From assembly GCA_041589175.1 (NCBI GenBank), contig JBFHWF010000022.1, forward strand, positions 1 to 31,506: 31,506 nucleotides of DNA, given 5' to 3'. The notes beneath the pieces were generated by a model that was given only the letters and a program-made list of their open reading frames with translations, ran no database searches and was not told the origin of the DNA. This document shows, piece after piece, positions 1 to 6,615 of this stretch. Both the position numbers and the translations under genes were made by a program. Origin of the DNA: SZUA-229 sp041589175 (GTDB taxonomy: Bacteria > Pseudomonadota > Gammaproteobacteria > SZUA-229). How positions within the stretch are numbered: position 1 is the stretch's first letter; every line of letters begins with the position of its first letter.

Positions 1-159
1 GGGTGTTACCGGGCTGTTATCGTCCCTGAACAGTGCCTGGTAATCCGTTAGCTGCGGCCACTGCTGGAAATTGGCAAAATGCGCATTCCAGGGGGCAAAC
101 ACCTCGTATATGGGTGACAACCGTGGGTACTGTGGATTCCAGATGTCGATGTCGGCCAT
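1..159 (-). CDS. DUF3025-like protein, N-terminal fragment
   Basis: This is the first 53 codons of a gene that runs off the left edge. It starts at the ATG at 157-159, whose A is also the last base of the upstream stop codon (TAATG), so translation is probably coupled to the DsbA-like gene. The visible peptide begins MADIDIWNPQYPRLSPIYEV and contains WNAHF and QWPQLTDYQALF. The pattern of an aromatic 'fspW' start followed by 'WP.L..l..L' resembles the N-terminus of the DUF3025 family, whose function is unknown. The family call rests on a short stretch remembered by pattern. That the frame is coding is better supported, by the tight overlap. Confidence 0.5.
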   Translation of the reverse strand, partial: MADIDIWNPQYPRLSPIYEVFAPWNAHFANFQQWPQLTDYQALFRDDNSPVTP

Positions 160-791
160 TACAGGTAACTATTGATATGTTCTAGCGTGAGTTCAGCATG
201 ATTGTAATCGAGCTCAATCGGGTGTGCCTGCTGATTGAGGTATAAAAACAAGGATGGAAAACTCTGCGCTGAGATTGAACGGGCAAACTGTAGTTGTTCA
301 TCAAGTAACTGCCGCACCTGATTACTGTAAAAGTGCTGGCAAAACGTGTCATGCTCGATGCCGATTTCAGTGGCGAGTTGCTCGAGTACATCATTATCGG
401 ATGGGTTTCTGGCTTGCAGGTAATAAGCCCGTTGAATGGCATCGATCATTGCCTTTTCTTTACCACACAGGGTGGCGGCGATCACCGCACGGCAGGCGGG
501 GTAGGTTGAACGCCGTGGGGCACAAAGCTGCCAGAAGTCATAGTTAAACTTTACGCCCGGTATGTTTTGTTCGATCTGTTTCCAGGTAGCCTGAATGCGT
601 TGTTGCTGTTCGGCAGGCATGGGTTCAGAGGTATCACTGGCAAGTCCGCCCAGCAGGTAGTAAACATTAACGGCGTCTGGCAGGGCTTCGAGTAGCTTTG
701 CAAACGTCTCACGATAGCCCCAGCACCAGCTGCACATCGGGTCATAGGCATATATAAGCGTAGGCTCTGTTAGATGAAGGGGGCCGGGCAT
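159..791 (-). CDS. DsbA-family (FrnE-like) thiol-disulfide protein, cytosolic
   Basis: A 210-residue thioredoxin-fold protein of the DsbA superfamily. The redox motif CSWC (Cys20, Cys23) sits in DPMCSWCWGY right after the first beta strand. A cis-proline candidate lies in QSFPSLFLYL near the C-terminus, and the region between would be the helical insertion. There is no signal peptide, so it should act in the cytoplasm, as FrnE-type members do, rather than as a periplasmic oxidase. The CSWCWG motif is typical of the COG3531-like branch. Its start overlaps the end of rluA by 22 bases and its stop overlaps the next start, so it lies inside a tight minus-strand operon. The substrate is unknown. 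Confidence 0.85.
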   Translation of the reverse strand: MPGPLHLTEPTLIYAYDPMCSWCWGYRETFAKLLEALPDAVNVYYLLGGLASDTSEPMPAEQQQRIQATWKQIEQNIPGVKFNYDFWQLCAPRRSTYPACRAVIAATLCGKEKAMIDAIQRAYYLQARNPSDNDVLEQLATEIGIEHDTFCQHFYSNQVRQLLDEQLQFARSISAQSFPSLFLYLNQQAHPIELDYNHAELTLEHINSYL

Positions 792-1462
792 AGGATATTG
801 ATCGCCTTATGGGTCACTGGGTGGTTAAATTTCAACTCGCTGGCATGCAGCAATAGCCGGGGGCTTGCACTGCGTGACAGTTGCGTACCATACAGGCTAT
901 CTCCGAGGATGGGGTGCCCCAGTGATGACATGTGTACCCGTAGTTGATGACTTCGCCCGGTTATCGGGTACAGTGTTACCAGGCTATGGCCTGTATACGC
1001 GCTGTTTTCATTCTCACAAGCCGTAAAGACTTTCTGTAATTCGTAATGGGTTTGTGCCGGCTTGCCGTCGGTGTAATCAATTTTCTGTCGCGGGCGATTC
1101 GGCCAGTCGGTGATGAGTGGTTGATCAATAAGCCCCTGTGTTTGTGCCAGCTTACCCTGCACGATAGCGGTATAGGTTTTTTTAACCGTGCGATCTGCAA
1201 ACCGTTGGCTGAGATGTGACTGTGTCGGTTTATCAAGTGCAAACAGAAGTATGCCGGATGTTGGCATATCCAGCCGGTGTATTGTGAGTGCGGAAGGAAA
1301 CTGTGTCTGAACGCGGCTTAGCATACAGTCCTGTTTATCGTCACCTTTGCCGGGTACCGATAGCAGGCCCGTGGGTTTATTAACCGCGAGCAGTACGTCA
1401 TCCTGATAAAGAATATCCAGGTTGTCAAAAATGGGTGGATTATAAGTTAGCGTTAGTGGCAT
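770..1462 (-). CDS. rluA: RluA-type dual 23S rRNA/tRNA pseudouridine synthase
   Basis: A 230-residue pseudouridine synthase, close to the 219 residues of the E. coli enzyme. The catalytic motif is HRLDMPTSG with Asp65. Other RluA hallmarks are NKPTGLLSVPG (28-38), LITDWPNRPRQK, GKPAQTHYE and ITGRSHQLRVHMSSLGHPILGD. In E. coli, RluA isomerises U746 of 23S rRNA and U32 of several tRNAs. The same targets are likely here because similarity runs over the full length, including the DWPNRP segment. It lacks an S4 domain, as RluA does. It lies 38 bases after the DUF3820 gene and overlaps the DsbA-like gene. Confidence 0.92.
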   Translation of the reverse strand: MPLTLTYNPPIFDNLDILYQDDVLLAVNKPTGLLSVPGKGDDKQDCMLSRVQTQFPSALTIHRLDMPTSGILLFALDKPTQSHLSQRFADRTVKKTYTAIVQGKLAQTQGLIDQPLITDWPNRPRQKIDYTDGKPAQTHYELQKVFTACENENSAYTGHSLVTLYPITGRSHQLRVHMSSLGHPILGDSLYGTQLSRSASPRLLLHASELKFNHPVTHKAINILCPAPFI

Positions 1463-1500
1463 AGCTGCAGAAATGCTGGACTGAAACAGTTAACTGATCG

Positions 1501-1755
1501 TCAGGAGCTCATTAATGGCCTTAACATGGCCTCAAGGCCATTGACTTTAATTTCATAGGTAATAGCCAGCATGCGCCCCAGTTCACCTTCGGGGAAACCT
1601 TTGTTATGAAACCACACAACATAGGGTTCCGGCAGGTCGATGAGTTTCTGTCCCGCATGTTTACCAAACGGCATGCGATAGTTCAGGAGTTTTTTCAGGT
1701 CATCTTCAGCCGCCTGCTGATGTACTGAAGGTGTTGCCTGTGAGTCTTGCGTCAT
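1501..1755 (-). CDS. DUF3820 family small protein
   Basis: An 84-residue protein with the DUF3820 core MPFGKHAGQKLIDLPEPYVVWF at about residues 29-50. The family has the pattern 'mpFGKykGk.l.dlPe.Yl.Wf', also seen at the C-terminus of some exonuclease X proteins. The N-terminal 25 residues are polar and look unstructured. The C-terminus VNGLEAMLRPLMSS is probably helical. Function is not established. It is the first gene of the minus-strand operon that continues into rluA, and the only clear promoter-like element lies just upstream. Confidence 0.85.
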   Translation of the reverse strand: MTQDSQATPSVHQQAAEDDLKKLLNYRMPFGKHAGQKLIDLPEPYVVWFHNKGFPEGELGRMLAITYEIKVNGLEAMLRPLMSS

Positions 1756-1783
1756 GTTTGTGTGCTACCTATACTGAAAGTCG

Positions 1784-1792
1784 ATTATAACA
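1784..1792 (-). promoter_or_regulatory. Extended -10 promoter for the DUF3820-rluA operon
   Basis: Read on the minus strand the bases are TGTTATAAT: a perfect TATAAT (1784-1789) preceded by TG plus one base, an extended -10. It lies about 30 bases upstream of the DUF3820 start codon. No good -35 hexamer is seen at 17 bases, which fits an extended -10 promoter. Confidence 0.55.
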
Positions 1793-1870
1793 CTTTTGCC
1801 CTGTGCTCAGCTAATGCAGATGTTTCATGTGTCATCTGTTGAATCGTCACAAGGTGCGTAGGGGAGTCGT

Positions 1871-2359
1871 GTGACGTTTCGTAGCCTACCCATTCTCACA
1901 GTCTGGCAACGCCTGTCTGGCCTTGCACCGGGTATTGGCCTGGGGCGCTGGTTATTTCATCTTTTTATTCGCGTTTATAACCCCTATACCGGTTCACTGG
2001 GTGCAAGAATAATGACTCTGGATAAGGGTTATGCAAAAACCCGGTTAATTGAACGGCGAGCGATTCGTAATCACCTGAATTCTGTGCATGCCATCGCCCT
2101 GAGTAATCTGGGTGAGTTCACCTCGGGTATCGCGCTGTTATGCACACTGGATTCTGATGTTCGCGGTATACCGGTGGAAATACACTCTCAGTATCTAATA
2201 AAAGCGAGAGGTGTATTAACGGGCGAGAGCAACATTGAAATACCTTCGTTTGCTGATAGTTGTGAGCACTGGGTGGAGGCAAGTATACGCAATGCAGATA
2301 ATGAGGTAGTGGCTATTATTAAGGTGTTATGGAAGCTGGAGCGTTTACATGAGTCGTAA
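1871..2359 (+). CDS. DUF4442 hotdog-fold thioesterase-like protein
   Basis: A 162-residue protein of the DUF4442 type (related to PaaI/YiiD-C hotdog thioesterases). The hotdog helix is NHLNSVHAIALSNLGEFTSGIAL, with the N-H..a.....gE pattern (N, H and E in one helix) typical of acyl-CoA thioesterase-like families. The GTG start at 1871 follows GGGGAG at 1861-1866. Its last 11 bases overlap the next gene, so the two are probably co-translated. Activity on a particular acyl-CoA is inference. The partner flavoprotein does not reveal the substrate. Confidence 0.8.
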   Translation: MTFRSLPILTVWQRLSGLAPGIGLGRWLFHLFIRVYNPYTGSLGARIMTLDKGYAKTRLIERRAIRNHLNSVHAIALSNLGEFTSGIALLCTLDSDVRGIPVEIHSQYLIKARGVLTGESNIEIPSFADSCEHWVEASIRNADNEVVAIIKVLWKLERLHES

Positions 2360-3329
2360 TGGTTCAGATCTTTTTTTAAAGCATGCTGGATGTACACATC
2401 CGATTATCTGCGGTCCGATGTATCCTTGCAGTAATCCTGAGCTTGTGGCGGCCGCATCACAGGCGGGCATTATGGGCGTGTTACAGCCACTCACCTTAAC
2501 CTATGTTAATGGTTTTGATTTTGCTGAAGGTGTTGATCGAATTCAACAACTGACCGATAAACCCATCGGCATGAATTTACTGATTGAAAAAAGCTCGTCG
2601 CGTTATATCGAACGGATGCGTAGCTGGCTTGATATTGCACTCGATAAAAATATTCGCTTTTTCATTAGCTCATTAGGAAAGCCCGACTGGGTTGTTAAGC
2701 GGGTGCATGAAGCTGGTGGTGTGGTTTACCATGATGTAACAGAACGTCACTGGGCCGATAAGGCACTTGACTGTGGTGTTGATGGACTGATTGCCGTTAA
2801 TAATCGTGCAGGCGGACATGCCGGTGCGAAAACGCCGCAGCAGTTATTCGACGAGCTTGCATCGACGGGGTTACCTCTGGTCTGTGCGGGTGGTATTTCG
2901 ACACATCGTCAGTATCAGCAGGTGCTCGATATGGGTTATCAGGCAGTACAGATGGGTACACGCTTTATCGCATCTGTCGAGTGCAATGCATCGGATTTAT
3001 ATAAACGTGCGATTGTTAATTCCACTGAACTCGATATTGTTTTAAGTGAACGTATTACCGGCGTACCCGTTTCGGTTATTAATACCGAGCATGTTAAACA
3101 ACGGGGATTAAAGCCGAATGCGGTAGAACGTTTTTTACTGAATCATCCAAAACTCAAACATTATATGCGTATGTTACTTGCGCTGAAATCGATGCGGCAA
3201 TTAAGAAACTCATTAACCGATTCGACGCTGGATTACTGGCAGGCGGGAAAGAGTGTTGACGGTATTGATCAGGTATTAAGTGTCGAGGCAATTGTAAAGT
3301 TATTAACGCAGGATAATGTCAGCATTTAA
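2349..3329 (+). CDS. Nitronate monooxygenase-family FMN oxidoreductase
   Basis: A 326-residue TIM-barrel flavoprotein of the 2-nitropropane dioxygenase / nitronate monooxygenase (YrpB-like) family. Motifs: PIICGPMYPCSNPELVAAAS at the N-terminus, NNRAGGHAG with the catalytic His157, and the FMN-phosphate motifs CAGGIS (179-184) and AVQMGTRF. Characterised relatives oxidise alkyl nitronates or reduce enoyl/quinone substrates with NAD(P)H. Which applies here cannot be read from sequence. The C-terminal 80 residues (KLKHYMRMLLALKSMRQL onward) extend beyond the barrel. The gene starts inside the DUF4442 gene (11-bp overlap) and its end overlaps the convergent NTAQ1 homologue by 11 bp. Confidence 0.87.
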   Translation: MSRNGSDLFLKHAGCTHPIICGPMYPCSNPELVAAASQAGIMGVLQPLTLTYVNGFDFAEGVDRIQQLTDKPIGMNLLIEKSSSRYIERMRSWLDIALDKNIRFFISSLGKPDWVVKRVHEAGGVVYHDVTERHWADKALDCGVDGLIAVNNRAGGHAGAKTPQQLFDELASTGLPLVCAGGISTHRQYQQVLDMGYQAVQMGTRFIASVECNASDLYKRAIVNSTELDIVLSERITGVPVSVINTEHVKQRGLKPNAVERFLLNHPKLKHYMRMLLALKSMRQLRNSLTDSTLDYWQAGKSVDGIDQVLSVEAIVKLLTQDNVSI

Positions 3330-3873
3330 ACCATTCATGTAAAGCGGATTGTGGAGACATAATTTGTGTTGGCTCGTTACTGACATCGAGAAGTTGTGAG
3401 AGTGTTAATACGGACTGTCTCTGTTGAGGTTGAATGTATGGATATGCAGGGAAAGCCTCATTGGGAACAATACCACGCATATGGCTACGGTCACTATAAA
3501 AACGTTTGTAATAGTCGCTTGCGTCTACACAGCGTAAATAGGGGCGATAGCGTTCATACAGTTGATCCCATACGGGAAAGCTTAATGCAAAGTATTCATT
3601 AATCGGGCAGGGGAACTGACAATGACTGTCAAAATCCAGAATAACGGGTTGCTTATCGACTTCAGCGTGCAGGATAACATGATAGTCCCAGATGGTCGGT
3701 TCATGGGGTGGATGTATCTTCTGGTGGTAAATAGCGACTGATGCATGATGATTAATAATGAAAATTACATGTCTGGGTATAATGTCTTTGCGTTGTTGAG
3801 CAGATTCAATCAGCTTCCATATATTCTCTTCACAGAAGCGTGGTGTGTAGGTATAGTCGGACTGTTTTAGCAT
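3319..3873 (-). CDS. Protein N-terminal glutamine amidohydrolase (NTAQ1 family)
   Basis: A 184-residue homologue of eukaryotic NTAQ1, which removes the side-chain amide of an N-terminal Gln to give Glu, a tertiary step of the N-degron pathway. The family features align without gaps in their motifs: RFCEENIWKL (catalytic Cys14), TIWDYHVILH (catalytic His65), VILDFDSHCQFPCP (catalytic Asp80) and FYSDRSHMRG, matching human CEENVWKL, VIWDYHVVLLH, IYDLDT..PFPC and FASDRSHMK. The C28-H81-D97 triad of the human enzyme is therefore conserved. The gene is a lone minus-strand unit, only 15 bases from the divergent DUF3301 start and tail-overlapping the flavoprotein. No aminoacyl-transferase gene is present in the window. 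Confidence 0.88.
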   Translation of the reverse strand: MLKQSDYTYTPRFCEENIWKLIESAQQRKDIIPRHVIFIINHHASVAIYHQKIHPPHEPTIWDYHVILHAEVDKQPVILDFDSHCQFPCPINEYFALSFPVWDQLYERYRPYLRCVDASDYYKRFYSDRSHMRGIVPNEAFPAYPYIQPQQRQSVLTLSQLLDVSNEPTQIMSPQSALHEWFKC

Positions 3874-3888
3874 AAGTCTGTATTAAAT

Positions 3889-4224
3889 ATGTCGCTCTAC
3901 GAACTGCTTTTTCTGTTTGCCGCTGTCCCGTTGGTTGTTTTCTGGTTGCGCGGTATGAAAGTGCGTGAGTCTGCTATCAGGCAGGCTATGATGCTGTGCA
4001 AGGCCAATAATGTACAGTTTCTGGATGGGACTGTCCATTTGCAACGAATCGCTGTGCAAAAATGCGCAGGTCGATGGCGTTTTGTCAGGCATTATCAGTT
4101 TGAGTTTTCCCAGGTCGAATCCTCGCCTGGCTATGATCGTCGCTATATGGGGCGTGTTGTGTTTGCCGGTTCAGGTTTGCTGGAAACCTATATGGACCCA
4201 ATTAGAATAGAGCAGCCAGAATAG
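3889..4224 (+). CDS. DUF3301 membrane-anchored protein
   Basis: A 111-residue protein with one N-terminal membrane helix (SLYELLFLFAAVPLVVFWL) followed by a soluble domain. The motifs REXAIRQAMMLCKANNVQFLDGTVHL and RWRFVRHYQFEFS.......R..G are those of DUF3301, a gammaproteobacterial family of unknown function. The short intergenic distance from the divergent NTAQ1 homologue means that its promoter must lie inside that gene, or that one of the two starts is misplaced. It probably faces the cytoplasm, since the positive charges follow the helix. Confidence 0.85.
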   Translation: MSLYELLFLFAAVPLVVFWLRGMKVRESAIRQAMMLCKANNVQFLDGTVHLQRIAVQKCAGRWRFVRHYQFEFSQVESSPGYDRRYMGRVVFAGSGLLETYMDPIRIEQPE

Positions 4225-4297
4225 GACAGCCAGAATAGATGATTATCAACAGTGTCTCAGGTATCATTCGCTTAATGTTCAAACAACGGGATATATC

Positions 4298-4759
4298 ATG
4301 CTGAGTTTATCGATTGTTATACATATTCTGGCTGCAGTCATCTGGGTTGGCGGTATGTTTTTTGCGCACCAGTTTCTGCGTCCGGTTGCAGCATCGGAGC
4401 TTGAACCACCATTTCGATTACGCTTGTGGGTTGGTGTATTTAAGCGGTTCTTTCCTTATGTGTGGCTATCAATTATCCTGCTCCCAGTCACCGGCTATCT
4501 AATGCTGTTTACTATCTGGGGCAGCATGGGTGCGGCACCCCTGTATGTTCATTTAATGAATGGTCTGGGGATAGTGATGATATTAATTTATCTGCATGTT
4601 TATTTTGCACCCTTTAAACGTCTCAAACGGGCGGTCGAAGACGAACAGTGGCCCGATGGTGCGGCAGCGATTGCACAGATTCGTACACTGGTCGGAATTA
4701 ATATGACGATTGGTTTGCTGGTGATTGCCATTGCCAGCGGCGGTCGATTTTTCGTTTAG
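4298..4759 (+). CDS. CopD-like four-helix membrane protein
   Basis: A 153-residue integral membrane protein with about four helices (residues 3-25, 50-75, 85-105, 130-152). The N-terminus SIVIHILAAVIWVGGMFFAH is the CopD-domain signature, and its two histidines on the membrane helix resemble haem- or copper-binding positions. An internal pair, YVHLMNGLGIVMILIYLHVYF, carries more histidines. Relatives are annotated as copper resistance D domain or COG5615 membrane proteins, and few have been tested. The gene ends two bases before the convergent stop of the EAL-HDOD gene. Confidence 0.8.
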   Translation: MLSLSIVIHILAAVIWVGGMFFAHQFLRPVAASELEPPFRLRLWVGVFKRFFPYVWLSIILLPVTGYLMLFTIWGSMGAAPLYVHLMNGLGIVMILIYLHVYFAPFKRLKRAVEDEQWPDGAAAIAQIRTLVGINMTIGLLVIAIASGGRFFV

Positions 4760-4761
4760 CG

Positions 4762-5970
4762 TTATGCCTTAAGCGCTTTCAGGCTTTCATCTGCCCAGTG
4801 TACTGCCTGGGTATAGGCCTGGATAAAGCTTTCCGAATCGATTTCGGCATTAGTCAACTCATCCCAGTTAGAGTGCTCGTAGTCCAGGACATATTGATAA
4901 ATTTCACCTGCGGGTCCAGCCTTGTCGAGTAAGGCCAGTTTGATCGATGTACTGAGGATTACGGTGTCGAGTAGTTCGATCATTGGCTGATCCATCAGTG
5001 CATCGAGCACTGAGAACAGACCAATCACAAACATCTGGTTTTTGACTTCCGGATATTTCTTTTCTGCAAGCAGCTCACACATCTTGCCACGAATCATGGC
5101 AGTCACAATAAGCTCGGCGGGTTTGATTTCTGCGATGTTCGACATCATGATCAGGGTGACCCAGTTTTTCAGGTTACGAATACCGAGCAAGATGATGGCG
5201 TCCTTGATGGAGTCAATTTCCCTGCGTAATGCAAAGGCCGCACTGTTGATGTATCGAAGAAGTTTATAGGATAGTGCAATATCCTGAATCAGGATGCGCT
5301 CCAGATCTTCCGCTTCTATATCCGGGTCCTGAAGCTGTTTGATGAGGTTGAGTATAACCAGCTTGTTGGCGGGCAGCTTTTTACGATGCAGTAACTCAGG
5401 TCGGCAGAAGAAGAAGCCCTGGAAATAATCAAAGGGTAATGCTTCACATACTCGATATAGCTGAGGTGTTTCGACTTTTTCGGCAATGAGTTTAACAGCG
5501 TAGGGTTTCAGGTGTGCTAGCTGTTGATGTACCTGATCTTCTGTCAGGTTCAGCACATCAATTTTGACGAAATCGGCAAGTTCCAGTAATGGCTTTACCG
5601 CTTCAGTAAACACAAAATCATCAAGAGCGATTTTAAAACCCTGGCTTTTGAGTCGTTTCAGCCCTGCGATAACTTCTTCATCAGCGGCGACATCTTCGAG
5701 TACTTCGAGTATCGACTGTTCACGAAACATTGGGGTGAGCGCTTCATTAACGAGGAATTCACGGGGCAGGTTAATAAAGGCCAGTGCGCTACCGGCGATA
5801 CTGTCGATGCCGATGTGCATGAAGGTATTGAGAATAGTTTCACAGGAAGCGGAGTCGCCGTCCTCTATCAGTGCCTCGTTGACCGTGCTATTACGGTAGA
5901 GCAGCTCATAGCCCAATACGCCTTTATTTCTGTCGTAGATTGGCTGTCGGGCGATGAAGATATTATCCAT
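4762..5970 (-). CDS. EAL-HDOD (YuxH-type) signalling protein, candidate c-di-GMP phosphodiesterase
   Basis: A 402-residue protein with an EAL domain at about 1-195 and an HDOD domain at about 200-395, and no sensor or membrane part. The EAL motif is YELLYR (Glu22). The usual metal and catalytic positions also look present: Asn67 (FINLP), Glu89 (LEVLE), Asp117-Asp118 (ALDDF), Lys136 (FVKID), Glu164 (AEKVET) and Gln184 (FQGFFF). Loop 6, normally DDFGTGYSS, is changed to DDFVFTEAV. Family members such as Vibrio CdgJ are active, whereas others are degenerate. The gene is monocistronic. HDOD domains generally act as output or scaffold modules in signalling. Confidence 0.9.
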   Translation of the reverse strand: MDNIFIARQPIYDRNKGVLGYELLYRNSTVNEALIEDGDSASCETILNTFMHIGIDSIAGSALAFINLPREFLVNEALTPMFREQSILEVLEDVAADEEVIAGLKRLKSQGFKIALDDFVFTEAVKPLLELADFVKIDVLNLTEDQVHQQLAHLKPYAVKLIAEKVETPQLYRVCEALPFDYFQGFFFCRPELLHRKKLPANKLVILNLIKQLQDPDIEAEDLERILIQDIALSYKLLRYINSAAFALRREIDSIKDAIILLGIRNLKNWVTLIMMSNIAEIKPAELIVTAMIRGKMCELLAEKKYPEVKNQMFVIGLFSVLDALMDQPMIELLDTVILSTSIKLALLDKAGPAGEIYQYVLDYEHSNWDELTNAEIDSESFIQAYTQAVHWADESLKALKA

Positions 5971-6075
5971 GGTAAACCTTTGTCACATCGAGAACTGAAT
6001 ATAGCCCATGTAAGTCATAATATCAGTATAATACAGTTCACCCTGTGTATAACAGTCGCAACTTTTAATATTACT

Positions 6076-6615
6076 ATGCGCTACCAGTTAAGCGACCTGC
6101 AAAAGCAGCAGGTTATAGATCGAACCCACGCGTTGATCGAGCATCTGACACAACAGCTCGGTATCAGCCTGTCGCCATTGCCCGTTTATTTCGATCTCAA
6201 GGGGCGTACCTGTGGCATGTATGTCAGTACCGCCGCTGCACGTTATATTCGTTATAATGAAATTATATTTTCTGAATATTTCGATGACTCTCTGCATCAT
6301 ACTACCGCCCATGAAGTCGCGCATTATGCGGTGCATATGAGTCATCCTCGTAAACGCTTAAAACCTCATGGTGTCGAGTGGAAAGCGATGATGCATCGTC
6401 TGGGTGTGCCTGCTGAGGTGAGTTCAAGGTATGCTCTCGATGATCTGCCATTGCATCGCCAGCAACGTCATGTCTACCACTGCCAGTGTCAGCAGCATGA
6501 GATATCAAGTACACGGCACAATCGTGTGCAGTCTGGCCGTGCGGTCTATAACTGCAGGGCTTGCCTGTCGCCTTTACGTTACGGGTCTCTAGATACTGAT
6601 CAGGAGTCGAATTGA
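6076..6615 (+). CDS. sprT: SprT-like zinc metalloprotease-fold protein
   Basis: A 179-residue SprT-family protein. The zinc motif is HEVAH (His79, Glu80, His83) with the third ligand probably His98 in PHGVEWKAMM. A C-terminal zinc-ribbon candidate is formed by CQC (136, 138) and CRAC (160, 163). SprT is related to the SPRTN DNA-protein crosslink protease, but the bacterial role is poorly known. The ATG at 6076 is chosen because it begins the family core (MRYQLSDLQKQQV). A longer in-frame reading from 5815 would run through the promoter and coding region of the divergent EAL gene. The stop lies 27 bases inside the convergent rapA. Confidence 0.88.
   Translation: MRYQLSDLQKQQVIDRTHALIEHLTQQLGISLSPLPVYFDLKGRTCGMYVSTAAARYIRYNEIIFSEYFDDSLHHTTAHEVAHYAVHMSHPRKRLKPHGVEWKAMMHRLGVPAEVSSRYALDDLPLHRQQRHVYHCQCQQHEISSTRHNRVQSGRAVYNCRACLSPLRYGSLDTDQESN

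Noticed and set aside
5815..6075. N-terminal extension of SprT
   Set aside because: The extra 87 residues read through the start of the divergent EAL gene and its upstream region and do not belong to the SprT fold.
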